NCBI GenBank assembly: GCA_030427805.1
Contig: JAUICP010000001.1
Coordinates: 992,001 to 1,056,000 of the forward strand
Length of the DNA stretch: 64,000 nucleotides
Origin: Bdellovibrionia bacterium
Lineage (GTDB): Bacteria; Bdellovibrionota; Bdellovibrionia; Bdellovibrionales; JAGQZY01
Reading direction: 5' to 3'
This document shows positions 8,687-17,191 of the stretch, in pieces (positions within the stretch are counted from its first letter, which is position 1; each line of letters opens with the position of its first letter). Below the pieces are notes generated by a model that saw only the letters and a program-made list of their open reading frames with translations, had not been told where the DNA came from and did not search any database. Made by a program: the position numbers and the translations under genes.

Positions 8687-9376
8687 CTAGTTAATTTCGA
8701 GAGCCAGCTTAATGGGATCTTTGATATGTATTTTGCGATTACTCAATTCGATGATGGACTCTAACTCGAGATTTTTTAATGCGCGATTGATACTTTCGCG
8801 AGTACACCCGAGAATTCTCGACAATTGCTTTTGTGAAAGTCTTAGGGATTTTGAGTCCTTTTGGAAGTCCTGAAAACATTTCTCTAAAGAGAGGTGGTAG
8901 AGAAGGCGAGAGCAGCGTTGCTTCAAGTTGCCTTCTTTCGTACTCAAAAGAGTGTCATAGGTTTCAGAATTTATCTTCATCGTATAGAGAAAGACATCAT
9001 AAGAGTTATTCTTATGGCCTTGTAAGAAACCAATAAATTCCCTTTTAGGGACCAGAAACCCCGTCACAGGTGTTAAGCACTCATATTTAAGCTTTTTACC
9101 ACTATTGAATATGCGCTCGATTCCAAGAAAGTCGTTGTTCTTTCGGATACCGACACAAGCTTCATTTTTGCCAGAGGCGGATTCCTCAAAAACACTGATA
9201 AGGCCATCATTGATCATCAAGATCGAATCACTGATAAGGCAGGGCTCAATAAAGCTTCCGCTTTTAAAGTGAATGGTTCGCTTCTCCGAGCAAGGGGCAC
9301 AACTGGCAGTTTTTGCGACCTTACACAGTTCAATCCACTTTTTATTTGCACATTTATTACAGCGACCTTCTGACAT
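8687..9376 (-). CDS. Crp/Fnr family transcription regulator with Cys-rich N-terminus
   Basis: A 229-residue regulator. The N-terminus has five clustered cysteines (C6-x2-C9, C18, C26-x2-C29), resembling the iron-sulphur region of FNR although spaced differently; zinc binding is an alternative. A cyclic-nucleotide-binding-like beta barrel follows at about residues 35-140. The C-terminal winged helix contains LSQKQLSRILGCTRESINR, whose Arg-Glu-x3-Arg pattern is like the CRP recognition helix. It sits 316 bases upstream of cheA on the same strand and may control that operon; this is inferred from position. Together with the haem receptor it suggests a redox- or oxygen-responsive group. Confidence 0.85.
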   Translation of the reverse strand: MSEGRCNKCANKKWIELCKVAKTASCAPCSEKRTIHFKSGSFIEPCLISDSILMINDGLISVFEESASGKNEACVGIRKNNDFLGIERIFNSGKKLKYECLTPVTGFLVPKREFIGFLQGHKNNSYDVFLYTMKINSETYDTLLSTKEGNLKQRCSRLLYHLSLEKCFQDFQKDSKSLRLSQKQLSRILGCTRESINRALKNLELESIIELSNRKIHIKDPIKLALEIN

Positions 9377-9611
9377 GGGCTAAGTATAAACAAGAAGCTT
9401 CTAGAACGAGAGATTTTATTAGTTAAGATATCTTAAATAGTTAAAGAGAATTTAAACCAACTGTGTTTAGAAAAATGAGACACCGATAAATACTTGAATC
9501 TAAACAAATTTGGCTGGCCTTAATTTCTACTTAATATTTGTTTAGAGAAAAACTTTGTAGTCGCTTTGAGACGGGTCTAGGGTTTTAAAAAAACGAGACG
9601 CCGATCCATCT

Positions 9612-10445
9612 CTATTTGATATCAGCCATTGGGCCATCGACTCGCATATCGATCGACCTTTGGCTCATCTTCATGGCAAATTCAAAGGCATTTTGTGCAC
9701 TATAGTTGAGCCCCTTTTTATTGAGGGCATAGTCGTAGGCGAGTACAAAATTGTCTAAAGATTGGGGGCCAGAGGCTAAGATATCTTGAGCCTTTTTAAA
9801 GGCTTCAGAGACGCTCAGTCCAATGTTTCTATTTTCGGTAAGATACTTAAACGTCTTTTGAAAGAGCTTAGCTATGGGTTCTTGAAATTCTTCAGAGCGT
9901 TTGATGAGATTCACAGCAAATTGGGCGCAACGGGAAGCGGGTAGCTTTAAAATACTTCCCCTGCAGAAATCGACAAGACTGTAGAAGTCATCTCTTGCGG
10001 CCTCGAAGTTTCCTTTAAAATCATAGGAGAGTTTTTGGGCCACAGCCACAGCGGTTTTTGCATCGAGATCAAGCTCTGATGAGAGGTATGACTTTTTAAA
10101 AACCCTAATAAAGTTGTCGGCTATTTCGTCAGTAGCGTTCGAAAGGGCTAGGCCAACACGAAGAGCCGTTTGACCACCAAGTTCAATTTTGTAAATGAGT
10201 TCATAACCCTTGATAAATCTCTTAGCCGAATTGGTACACCCTTGAGAGACTTGATGAGCGATTTTACGGGATTGATTTTCTGATAACCCGTAACTGGAAT
10301 TTGATCTTAGATACTCAAGAACCGTTACGAATTCCCTCGTAGATTGGCAAAATTCAATTTCACTGTCTTTAGCTGATTGAGCTAAAGGTGTTAGTAGTAA
10401 AATCGCTACAAAAAGGCCTAAAAAAATCTTTGGATGACTTCTCAT
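9612..10445 (-). CDS. Hypothetical exported protein
   Basis: A 277-residue protein with a Sec signal peptide (residues 1-25, ending AQSA) and no lipobox. The mature part looks largely helical, with spaced repeats of the type ALN/AVAQKLS/FAMKMSQ and a Cys pair near residues 155 and 167. I do not recognise the family. Its start codon is one base after the stop of the TIGR03545-family gene, so it is the third gene of a tight leftward operon with the TIGR03546 and TIGR03545 genes. This suggests a shared envelope role. Confidence 0.7.
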   Translation of the reverse strand: MRSHPKIFLGLFVAILLLTPLAQSAKDSEIEFCQSTREFVTVLEYLRSNSSYGLSENQSRKIAHQVSQGCTNSAKRFIKGYELIYKIELGGQTALRVGLALSNATDEIADNFIRVFKKSYLSSELDLDAKTAVAVAQKLSYDFKGNFEAARDDFYSLVDFCRGSILKLPASRCAQFAVNLIKRSEEFQEPIAKLFQKTFKYLTENRNIGLSVSEAFKKAQDILASGPQSLDNFVLAYDYALNKKGLNYSAQNAFEFAMKMSQRSIDMRVDGPMADIK

Positions 10446-10446
10446 A

Positions 10447-12390
10447 TTAGAACTTTATTCCCTTTAGAAGGTCTTTTGCTTTATTCTCTAATTTTTTCTT
10501 CTCTGAGTTTACGGCTTTCTTTTTAGAGTCTTCGATGTTTTTCTTGGTGCCCTCAATTTTGTCTTTAGCATTGTTGATTGGGGCTCCCAGCTTCTTTTCG
10601 AATTGGTTTATCTGGCTTTGGAGTTTGTCCTTTTCACCTTTGATCTTAGAATCAACCATCTCTTTAATTTGCTTTCTCGCCTTTTGAATCTGTTGATCAA
10701 GCTGCTTCTTAAGTGAGTTTTGCAGAGCTTGACCGAGTCCCGATTTAAGACCGAGGTTGAATTTACTGAAGCTTCCCGTGACCTTTGTAACAAGGTCAAA
10801 TTTATTGAGATCCTTAGCAACTCCAGCTAGCACCTCATTCAGTATGGGTGATTTGGCTTTATTGACATAATCGAGCTGAGTAAAAAGAGTTGTCGCATTG
10901 AGATTAATTTCTTGGCCTTGCATAGTCGCTTTAGCAACAGTTCTGGTTTGGGCTGAGTTAAAGCCGAAAGTGACATCCTCTGAATCTGAAAGCATCATTT
11001 TCTCCACAGGAACTCTGCCTAGTACAAGATCAAGGGTTTCGATCGGCTTTTCGGTGGTGTGATCGATTGTAACCTTAGCCTCCATTCCGAATATCTTTTG
11101 TTTCGGGAAGTCTCCTTTAAGGTTGAGAACTGTGGGCTTTCCTAGAAGGACTGGATTGCTCGTTACGTGAACAAGCTCTCCCTCTAAGTCTCCCGAAAAC
11201 TCAGCATCACTTGATTTAGAAGAAATCTTTGCTTTCTTGAGCCAAAAAAGAGGGTAGGACTTCGCTTTCGGGAAAGTGTAGTTGCGACCAAGGGCGCGCT
11301 CTTTTGGAGTAATCGCCTCTTCTTTTTTTGCAGCCTTTTCTTCGGCCGATTTTTTAGGCGGCATGTATTCTCTAGCCATATTGATCCACTTTGAATACTT
11401 GCCCAATTTGTCGATAATAATTTTACCAAAGAGCATTTTTGAAATGTTTTGCGCATCGAGCTTAGGGATATTCAGTCTTTTTTCGAGATCCTTAATATCC
11501 TTTTGCACCATTTGTTCGAGCTCATTAAAGGCACCTTTGTAGGTTTTGATATCTTTATCAAGATCGCTTCCAGCGGTTTTAACCTCTTTTAACTTTGTGT
11601 CGGCCTCTTTAAAAACCTGTTCAAAAGCCTTTACTGATTTTTGTACCTCAGCAGGGTTTTTAAAATTTGAGGTTTTGATAGACTTAAATTTCGTTTCTAG
11701 TGCTTTGAGGTCGCTATCTTTAGGTAGGGTCGCAAGGCGCTTTTGCCATTCCTTTTCTTTGTCCTTAAGGGCTTTTTCGATTTCTTTTAGCTTTCCAGAG
11801 GCCTTGAGGTCACCTTCAATCTTTTTAAGTTGATCTTCTGGTTTAGCTCCACTTAAAACCGTGGCCGTATCGCCGAGAATATTTCCTTCGTACTCTTCTT
11901 TGGCGGCATCGAGTGCCACATTTGAGAGTTGTGTTCCGACTTTTTCAGCTGACTTGGTTTTTTCAAGGATTCGTCCCGGACGCTTTCTTTTGGAATTAAT
12001 CTGAATGCTAGTGATTTCAGAATTATCGACCACAAATTTTGCTCTTAAAAGGGCATCCCAAGAAAGGTCAAAAGAGATGCGTCCAATTTCGACCAGGTTT
12101 TCTTCGGGTTTGTCGTAGTTTGTTACCTGCAAACCCGTCATAACTAAAGAAGCGTTAGTAAAGCTCAAGTTCAGGGATTTTATATTTACTTCGGCTCTAT
12201 GGGCGTAAAGGGCACCGAGCTCGATGGCCCTTCTTAGGTGGCTATCTAAAAAGAACATGCTGTATAGGCTAATGAGCACTAATACGAGAACAAGTGGAAT
12301 AATGGCCTCAAAGCGAATGGGGCCCTTCTTTTTTTTAGGTTTTTTGGCTTTAGCATCTTCGACTTGGTTTTGATTATTATCTTCGGTCAT
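10447..12390 (-). CDS. TIGR03545 family protein
   Basis: A 647-residue protein. A Lys-rich cytoplasmic N-terminus (residues 14-24) is followed by one membrane segment at about 29-48, giving an N-in topology with a large periplasmic part. The first 110 periplasmic residues resemble the start of AsmA-like lipid-transfer proteins (LNLSFTNASLVMTGLQV). The middle has long charged coiled coils (about 190-310), and the end is another Lys/Glu coiled coil. I recognise the family mainly from the pairing with the DUF2062/TIGR03546 protein directly upstream, an arrangement known in other Gram-negatives. Molecular function is not established; an envelope transport or lipid role is plausible. Ten bases separate it from its partner. 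Confidence 0.78.
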   Translation of the reverse strand: MTEDNNQNQVEDAKAKKPKKKKGPIRFEAIIPLVLVLVLISLYSMFFLDSHLRRAIELGALYAHRAEVNIKSLNLSFTNASLVMTGLQVTNYDKPEENLVEIGRISFDLSWDALLRAKFVVDNSEITSIQINSKRKRPGRILEKTKSAEKVGTQLSNVALDAAKEEYEGNILGDTATVLSGAKPEDQLKKIEGDLKASGKLKEIEKALKDKEKEWQKRLATLPKDSDLKALETKFKSIKTSNFKNPAEVQKSVKAFEQVFKEADTKLKEVKTAGSDLDKDIKTYKGAFNELEQMVQKDIKDLEKRLNIPKLDAQNISKMLFGKIIIDKLGKYSKWINMAREYMPPKKSAEEKAAKKEEAITPKERALGRNYTFPKAKSYPLFWLKKAKISSKSSDAEFSGDLEGELVHVTSNPVLLGKPTVLNLKGDFPKQKIFGMEAKVTIDHTTEKPIETLDLVLGRVPVEKMMLSDSEDVTFGFNSAQTRTVAKATMQGQEINLNATTLFTQLDYVNKAKSPILNEVLAGVAKDLNKFDLVTKVTGSFSKFNLGLKSGLGQALQNSLKKQLDQQIQKARKQIKEMVDSKIKGEKDKLQSQINQFEKKLGAPINNAKDKIEGTKKNIEDSKKKAVNSEKKKLENKAKDLLKGIKF

Positions 12391-12400
12391 GAGCTATTCC

Positions 12401-12925
12401 TTAATTATAGAGTGAATTGTAAGAGTGATACCACTTGTAGAAACTTGTCGCCTTGATTGCTTTCCACAATTTTGTTTGTTGAAAGCGTTCGACCACGGTC
12501 TTTCGATATTTAGCAATCAATATGCGTGAGAGAACATAAACAAAAGGCGCAAGAAGAATCGAGACAACGGCTGATCCCATCACGATCGAGTTATTAAACC
12601 TTGTAAATGGAATAATCGGCATATTGTAAAGGCTCGTGTAAAGACCTTTCATTCCTTCAATCTCTAAAACTGCTGAGCCAATACTGTGAAAGACGGGGTC
12701 GAGCAAAAAGGCGATAAATTTGAAAAAGAAAGCTCCGATAAACGCAGCCCCCATTTGAATGCGAAACGTAAATAGAATCAGTATGACGAATACTGTTTGC
12801 AGAGAAAACGAAGGGGTCATTCCTAGAATAAACCCGCAGGCGAGACCCGCTGCCAGTGGCCCCGTTTCGGTATCCGAATTGAGCAATTTTATAAATTGAA
12901 ATATCTGCTTAAGTATTAAACCCAT
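12401..12925 (-). CDS. TIGR03546 / DUF2062 family membrane protein
   Basis: A 174-residue integral membrane protein. The segment AAGLACGFILGMTPSF is characteristic of DUF2062 proteins, with three to four membrane segments in all (about 22-55, 60-80 and 110-135) and a basic C-terminal tail. It is first in the operon with the TIGR03545-family and exported proteins. The start ATG follows GGAGGAAG on the minus strand. It is divergent from the polytopic protein at 13099. Function is unknown. Confidence 0.82.
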   Translation of the reverse strand: MGLILKQIFQFIKLLNSDTETGPLAAGLACGFILGMTPSFSLQTVFVILILFTFRIQMGAAFIGAFFFKFIAFLLDPVFHSIGSAVLEIEGMKGLYTSLYNMPIIPFTRFNNSIVMGSAVVSILLAPFVYVLSRILIAKYRKTVVERFQQTKLWKAIKATSFYKWYHSYNSLYN

Positions 12926-13098
12926 GCTTCCTCCAGTACTTCATAATGGTAAAGGGATCTTCAGTGTTGATCATTAAAAAGGGGGGTGAATAATGCGTTC
13001 GGTCAAGGGTCTGGACCTTTTGAAATTGCTGAGTTTTTTCTGAATGTTAGTTGATTGTTCTAGATAGGCCCATTAGCTTAATACCGAGGTACAAAATT

Positions 13099-14475
13099 AT
13101 GCTTCTTGAATCCCTCTTTTGGGTCTACATACTCGCACTTCTCGTGCTCGTTGTGACAAAATTTCGATCCCGTGATTTTTTCGAATCACTTCCTTCTCTT
13201 ATTTGGTCGATCACAATGCTGATTCCCTTTTGGATTCAAAAGGATAGTTTCAATCCTGAAACGATTAATCTCCAGGGCTTTAGTCTTTTAGGAGTCGGTC
13301 TCATGTTATTAATCGGGGATTCGGTTCAAGGAAGGCGCTTTGCGATTCTTGATACCACGCCGAGTCCTGGCTTAAGTATTGCCGCTCAAAGTTTGTTTAT
13401 TTTGGTGGCGGGCGCACAAGTGGTTCACTTGGGCTTTCTTCAAGAAAAAAACCAAGTCATCCAGTGGATCATTAATGGTTCTTTGAAATCTAATTTTCAG
13501 CCCCTTTTCATGGAGCAGTATGCTTACTTTAATGTGGGCTTACTTGTGGCTTCGCCCTTGGCCCTTTCGGTTTTGCTAAAATCGAAGCGCGTGGGCTTCG
13601 CCATTTGTTTTTATATTCTGACGGTTTTTTATTGTTTGAACCTTTCGACCGAAAGAGCTGTCATCATGGCGCTCCTTGGAGTGTTTCTTTTTGGATTAGA
13701 ACTCACCCATTATTTTTCGCGCAGAATATGGTTGATCCTGACAACGCTCCTTTTAATTCCGATTATGGTTTACTACTCGCTATTGAGCGTGAAGGGCTTG
13801 GGGGCTTTAAACGCTCAAGTGCCCAAAGAGACGATTCAAGAACAAGTTAAAAAGGGACTTTTTAAACCAGCTCCCAACGAGCCCATTAGTTCGGGGGATC
13901 GCTTTAGAGTGTTGCGAGTGACAGAGGAGTACGCTGAAGTTTCTCGTGCCGCTAAAATTCTTAATAGGGCTTTTTATGAAACCTTTGTTTTGCCGGCCGA
14001 GAGTTCTCAGAGGTGGTATTCTTTTTTTAGAAGAACCAGCGATGAAAAAGCCGTTTACTCAAGTAATGCGGAACTTTTTGGATTAAAATACGAGTTGCTC
14101 GGTCCCCACAACTTAGTGGGTATCTGGGGTTACGCCAGACGCTTCCCCGAACAGTATTCAGAAATGACCTTTTCTCGGGCGTCGATTGATGCTGAAGCCC
14201 ATGCCCGGGGCGGTAAGTGGGAGTTGGTGTTAGTTTTATTGGCCCTTCTTGCTATTCGATTAGCGATCAAGTTTTTCATGGTGAGGTCACCCTGGGGAGA
14301 AAGCCTGAACTGTTGTTGTCTGACGATTTTTGCCTTGGCATTACCACAGGCTTCGATTTTTGCTCTGCTGATTCACTACGGAATCATCTTCTTTATTTTC
14401 ACCATGTTCCTCCACTATCAGTACTGCAAAAAGTACATGCAAGAAGATTACATCTCCGGTGACCGCAGTTTTTAG
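13099..14475 (+). CDS. Polytopic membrane protein, possible Wzy-like polymerase or ligase
   Basis: A 458-residue protein with about ten hydrophobic segments and one large hydrophilic loop at about residues 225-350. I chose the ATG at 13099, which has GAGGT eight bases upstream, over an upstream TTG at 13051. The architecture (many membrane helices with one long periplasmic loop late in the chain, and LSTERAVIMALLGVFLFG at about 190) is that of O-antigen polymerases and ligases, which have little sequence conservation, so the assignment rests on topology and on nearby glycan genes. It is convergent with the DUF5989/SxtJ/carbamoyltransferase genes. A dispersed repeat overlaps its stop codon. 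Confidence 0.5.
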   Translation: MLLESLFWVYILALLVLVVTKFRSRDFFESLPSLIWSITMLIPFWIQKDSFNPETINLQGFSLLGVGLMLLIGDSVQGRRFAILDTTPSPGLSIAAQSLFILVAGAQVVHLGFLQEKNQVIQWIINGSLKSNFQPLFMEQYAYFNVGLLVASPLALSVLLKSKRVGFAICFYILTVFYCLNLSTERAVIMALLGVFLFGLELTHYFSRRIWLILTTLLLIPIMVYYSLLSVKGLGALNAQVPKETIQEQVKKGLFKPAPNEPISSGDRFRVLRVTEEYAEVSRAAKILNRAFYETFVLPAESSQRWYSFFRRTSDEKAVYSSNAELFGLKYELLGPHNLVGIWGYARRFPEQYSEMTFSRASIDAEAHARGGKWELVLVLLALLAIRLAIKFFMVRSPWGESLNCCCLTIFALALPQASIFALLIHYGIIFFIFTMFLHYQYCKKYMQEDYISGDRSF

Positions 14476-14562
14476 GTGCCAGGCACCAAATGGTAGCGCA
14501 TTCGCATCAACCTTAGATGTAAGCTTTTCGAAGCACTGCATCCCCGAAAGGTACTTGGTACC
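14475..14562. repeat. Dispersed palindromic repeat, copy 1
   Basis: Begins with the palindrome GGTGCC-A-GGCACC (14475-14487), then AAATGGTAGCGC, and ends with a second palindrome GGTAC-TTG-GTACC (14550-14562). It fills the gap between two convergent genes and touches the stop codon of the left one, so it may act as a bidirectional terminator. Confidence 0.6.
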
Positions 14563-14715
14563 TTAGAAGACCGTGTAAATAAAAGGGGCGACTGCGGTTG
14601 ATGATGAAAAGAAGATCAAAGCGCCGAGTAAAACTAATACCAGGACAATGGGTAAGAGCCAGAACTTTTTTCTTACTTTTAAAAAACTCCAAAAGTCTTT
14701 AAAGAACTCAAGCAT
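14563..14715 (-). CDS. DUF5989 family small membrane protein
   Basis: A 50-residue protein that starts LEFFKDFWSFLKVRKKFW, has one membrane helix (about 20-36) and ends in TAVAPFIYTVF. This pattern is characteristic of the small DUF5989 proteins found next to SxtJ-like and carbamoyltransferase genes. Its ATG overlaps the SxtJ stop by one base (TGATG), so translation is coupled. Its role is unknown; it probably forms a membrane complex with its neighbours. Confidence 0.85.
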   Translation of the reverse strand: MLEFFKDFWSFLKVRKKFWLLPIVLVLVLLGALIFFSSSTAVAPFIYTVF

Positions 14716-15125
14716 CAGAATGGCTCCTTCATGGTTTCTATGGCTCTATTTTCGCTCTCTTCTTTGTAGGTATCAAGGGACTTATCGATTTTAGCGCGCA
14801 TAAAGTCCTTACCCACAAGCCGAGCCAAAAGTCCTATGGGCCAGACAACCAGAAAGAAAACAATGCCGAGGATGATTCGCGTGTTGATATAGCCAAGAAC
14901 AAATCCAATGCGCATCCATACATAGTGAATGGGAATCATGGATTTAGGCAGAGTTACGGCCATGGCGAGAATAGCGCCGCCTAGGTATAGGGGCCAAAAG
15001 GGGATGTTTTTAGAAAATAACCAAGGAAGAATCCCCGAAAAGAACAAGGGGAACATAATGGCAAGAACAAGGCCAAAATTTCTTAGTTCTCTATTGGCAA
15101 GACTTCTCGATACTGCAATTTCCAT
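14715..15125 (-). CDS. SxtJ family membrane protein
   Basis: A 136-residue protein with three to four membrane segments: about 17-36, 42-58 and 72-105, the last region containing FVLGYINTRIILGIVFF. It matches the SxtJ family, small proteins seen beside NodU-type carbamoyltransferases in many genomes, including the saxitoxin cluster that gave the name. It lies 21 bases after the carbamoyltransferase and overlaps the DUF5989 gene by one base. Function is not established; assisting carbamoylation of a membrane-linked glycan is a plausible inference. Confidence 0.82.
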   Translation of the reverse strand: MEIAVSRSLANRELRNFGLVLAIMFPLFFSGILPWLFSKNIPFWPLYLGGAILAMAVTLPKSMIPIHYVWMRIGFVLGYINTRIILGIVFFLVVWPIGLLARLVGKDFMRAKIDKSLDTYKEESENRAIETMKEPF

Positions 15126-15146
15126 AAAAATTCTTCCGACAAAATT

Positions 15147-16985
15147 TTAATCAAGGGCAAACTTTCTCTTTTTCGCCTTATCAATTTCTTCTTGTGACTG
15201 TTCTTCTTTTTTTAATAAATAGTCCCCAAGCACTAAAGTATCCATTTCAGTGGCTAAGAAACAGCGATAGGCATCTTCAGGAGTGCACACGATGGGCTCA
15301 CCTCTCACATTAAACGAAGTATTAACGACAAGGGGGCAACCGGTAATTGCGTTAAATTCACTAATGAGTTCGTAGTAGCGGGGATTGGTATCTTTAGAAA
15401 CACTTTGTACTCTGGCTGAAAAATCCACATGGGTAATGGCGGGGATTTGCGACCTTTTCGTGTTGAGTTTTTCTAATCCAAAAAGTTCATCGTAGTTATC
15501 TGGCAGTGATTCTCTTTTACTTTCTGCCACAGGTGCGACCAATAGCATATAAGGAGACTCTTCTTTCAGGTCAAAAAATTCTGAAGTTTTTTCTTTTAAT
15601 ATGGAAGGGGCGAAAGGTCTAAAACTTTCGCGATACTTAATTTTTAAGTTCATTGTTTTTTGCATTTCAGAACTTCGCGGATCGCCGAGAATACTGCGGT
15701 TGCCAAGGGCTCGTGGTCCAAACTCCATGGCTCCCTGAAACCAACCAACGACTTTTTCTGAAGCCAAGTGCTTAGCTGTCTCTTTGCAAATTTCATCGCC
15801 AATGTGGTGGTATTTAGCAGGAGTGGTTTTTAAAAAGTGTTCGACGTCTTCAGATTTAAAAGCTGGGCCTAGATAGGCGCCCTTCATGTTGTCAGGAGTT
15901 TTCAGAGTGCGGGGCATTTTCTTGTATTCGTAGACGTAAGAAAGGGCGGCACCTAGGGCTCCGCCAGCATCACCGGCTGCCGGTTGAATGTAGAGGCCAT
16001 CTAAAAAACCTTCTTTAAGGAGTTTTCCGTTAGCGACACAATTAAGGGCCACGCCACCCGCAAGACATAGGTTTTTGGTGCCAGTTTCTTTGGTTATAGT
16101 TCGTGCCAGCTTAATAACAATTTCTTCGGTGACAACTTGAACACTGGCCGCAAGGTCCATGTCAAATTGTGTGACTTGGGATTCGGCGGGACGTGGTTCG
16201 CGATTAAAAAGTTTGTGAAATTTTTTAGAGGTCATACGAAGGCCAACCATAAAATTAAAGTAAGAAAGGTTGAGCCTAAAGCTACCGTCGTCTTTAATGT
16301 CGATTAGGTTTTCTTTAATGGTATCGACGTATTTGGGATTGCCATAGGGGGCAAGGCCCATGAGTTTATACTCTCCAGAATTAACTTTAAACCCGCAGTA
16401 GTAGGTGAAGGCCGAGTAGAGAAGGCCGAGGGAGTGGGGGAAGTTAATTTGCCAAAGATCTTTAAGCTGATTGCCTTGGCCAAGCCAAGCACTGGTGGTA
16501 GCCCATTCGCCGACTCCATCAAGGCAAAGAACGGCTGATTTTTCAAAGGGGCTTGTAAAAAATGTGGAGGCTGCGTGGGAACGATGGTGTTCGTTAAACA
16601 AGAGTTCTGGCAGTTCAGAGGTTTTGAGGTTGCTAAGGTTTGCCAACTTCTTTTTGATCACCGATTTTAAAAAGAGTTTTTCCTGAATCCAAACGGGCAT
16701 GGCCTTTATAAAAGAGGGAAAGCCGACGGGGACATAACTGAGGTAGGTTTCAAGAAGGCGCTCAAAGGTGAGAAAGGGTTTGTCGTAAAAAACCACGGCA
16801 TCGAGATCTGTGACTTTTAAGCCCTGGCTTTCGAGGCAAAACTCAATGGCATTAGTCGGAAACTGGGGGTCGTGCTTTTTACGGGTAAAGCGCTCCTCTT
16901 GAGCGGCGGCGAGAATGTTTTCGCCATCGACCAGGGCCGCTGCCGAGTCGTGATAAAATCCAGAAATTCCGAGTACTTTGGGCAT
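15147..16985 (-). CDS. NodU/CmcH-type carbamoyltransferase
   Basis: A 612-residue enzyme that transfers a carbamoyl group from carbamoyl phosphate, via a carbamoyl-adenylate, to a hydroxyl group, here most likely on a glycan. The N-terminal Kae1/TsaD-like domain starts VLGISGFYHDSAAALV and contains the metal-binding EHHRSHAAS near residue 135 and the loop LCLDGVGEW. The C-terminal domain has MEFGPRALGNRSILGDPR near residue 420, and FNVRGEPIVCTPEDA near the end. The length is normal for the family. It is first of the three-gene set with SxtJ and DUF5989. The acceptor cannot be told from sequence. Confidence 0.93.
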   Translation of the reverse strand: MPKVLGISGFYHDSAAALVDGENILAAAQEERFTRKKHDPQFPTNAIEFCLESQGLKVTDLDAVVFYDKPFLTFERLLETYLSYVPVGFPSFIKAMPVWIQEKLFLKSVIKKKLANLSNLKTSELPELLFNEHHRSHAASTFFTSPFEKSAVLCLDGVGEWATTSAWLGQGNQLKDLWQINFPHSLGLLYSAFTYYCGFKVNSGEYKLMGLAPYGNPKYVDTIKENLIDIKDDGSFRLNLSYFNFMVGLRMTSKKFHKLFNREPRPAESQVTQFDMDLAASVQVVTEEIVIKLARTITKETGTKNLCLAGGVALNCVANGKLLKEGFLDGLYIQPAAGDAGGALGAALSYVYEYKKMPRTLKTPDNMKGAYLGPAFKSEDVEHFLKTTPAKYHHIGDEICKETAKHLASEKVVGWFQGAMEFGPRALGNRSILGDPRSSEMQKTMNLKIKYRESFRPFAPSILKEKTSEFFDLKEESPYMLLVAPVAESKRESLPDNYDELFGLEKLNTKRSQIPAITHVDFSARVQSVSKDTNPRYYELISEFNAITGCPLVVNTSFNVRGEPIVCTPEDAYRCFLATEMDTLVLGDYLLKKEEQSQEEIDKAKKRKFALD

Positions 16986-17191
16986 GATGGGATACTACCT
17001 TGTCAGGGGGGCTTTGAGAACCTTATTTATTTGAGTAATAAAATCTACTTTGGTCGGGTGATGGATCAACTAAAAGTTCCTCGACTTGTGCGAGGCATTA
17101 TTCCCGCGAAAAACAAGGGGGTTTTGCACTCTTAGGCAGTGATTTTAGAACGAAGCTATTGTAAGAATTAAGGCAATTAAAGAGGTGAAAT

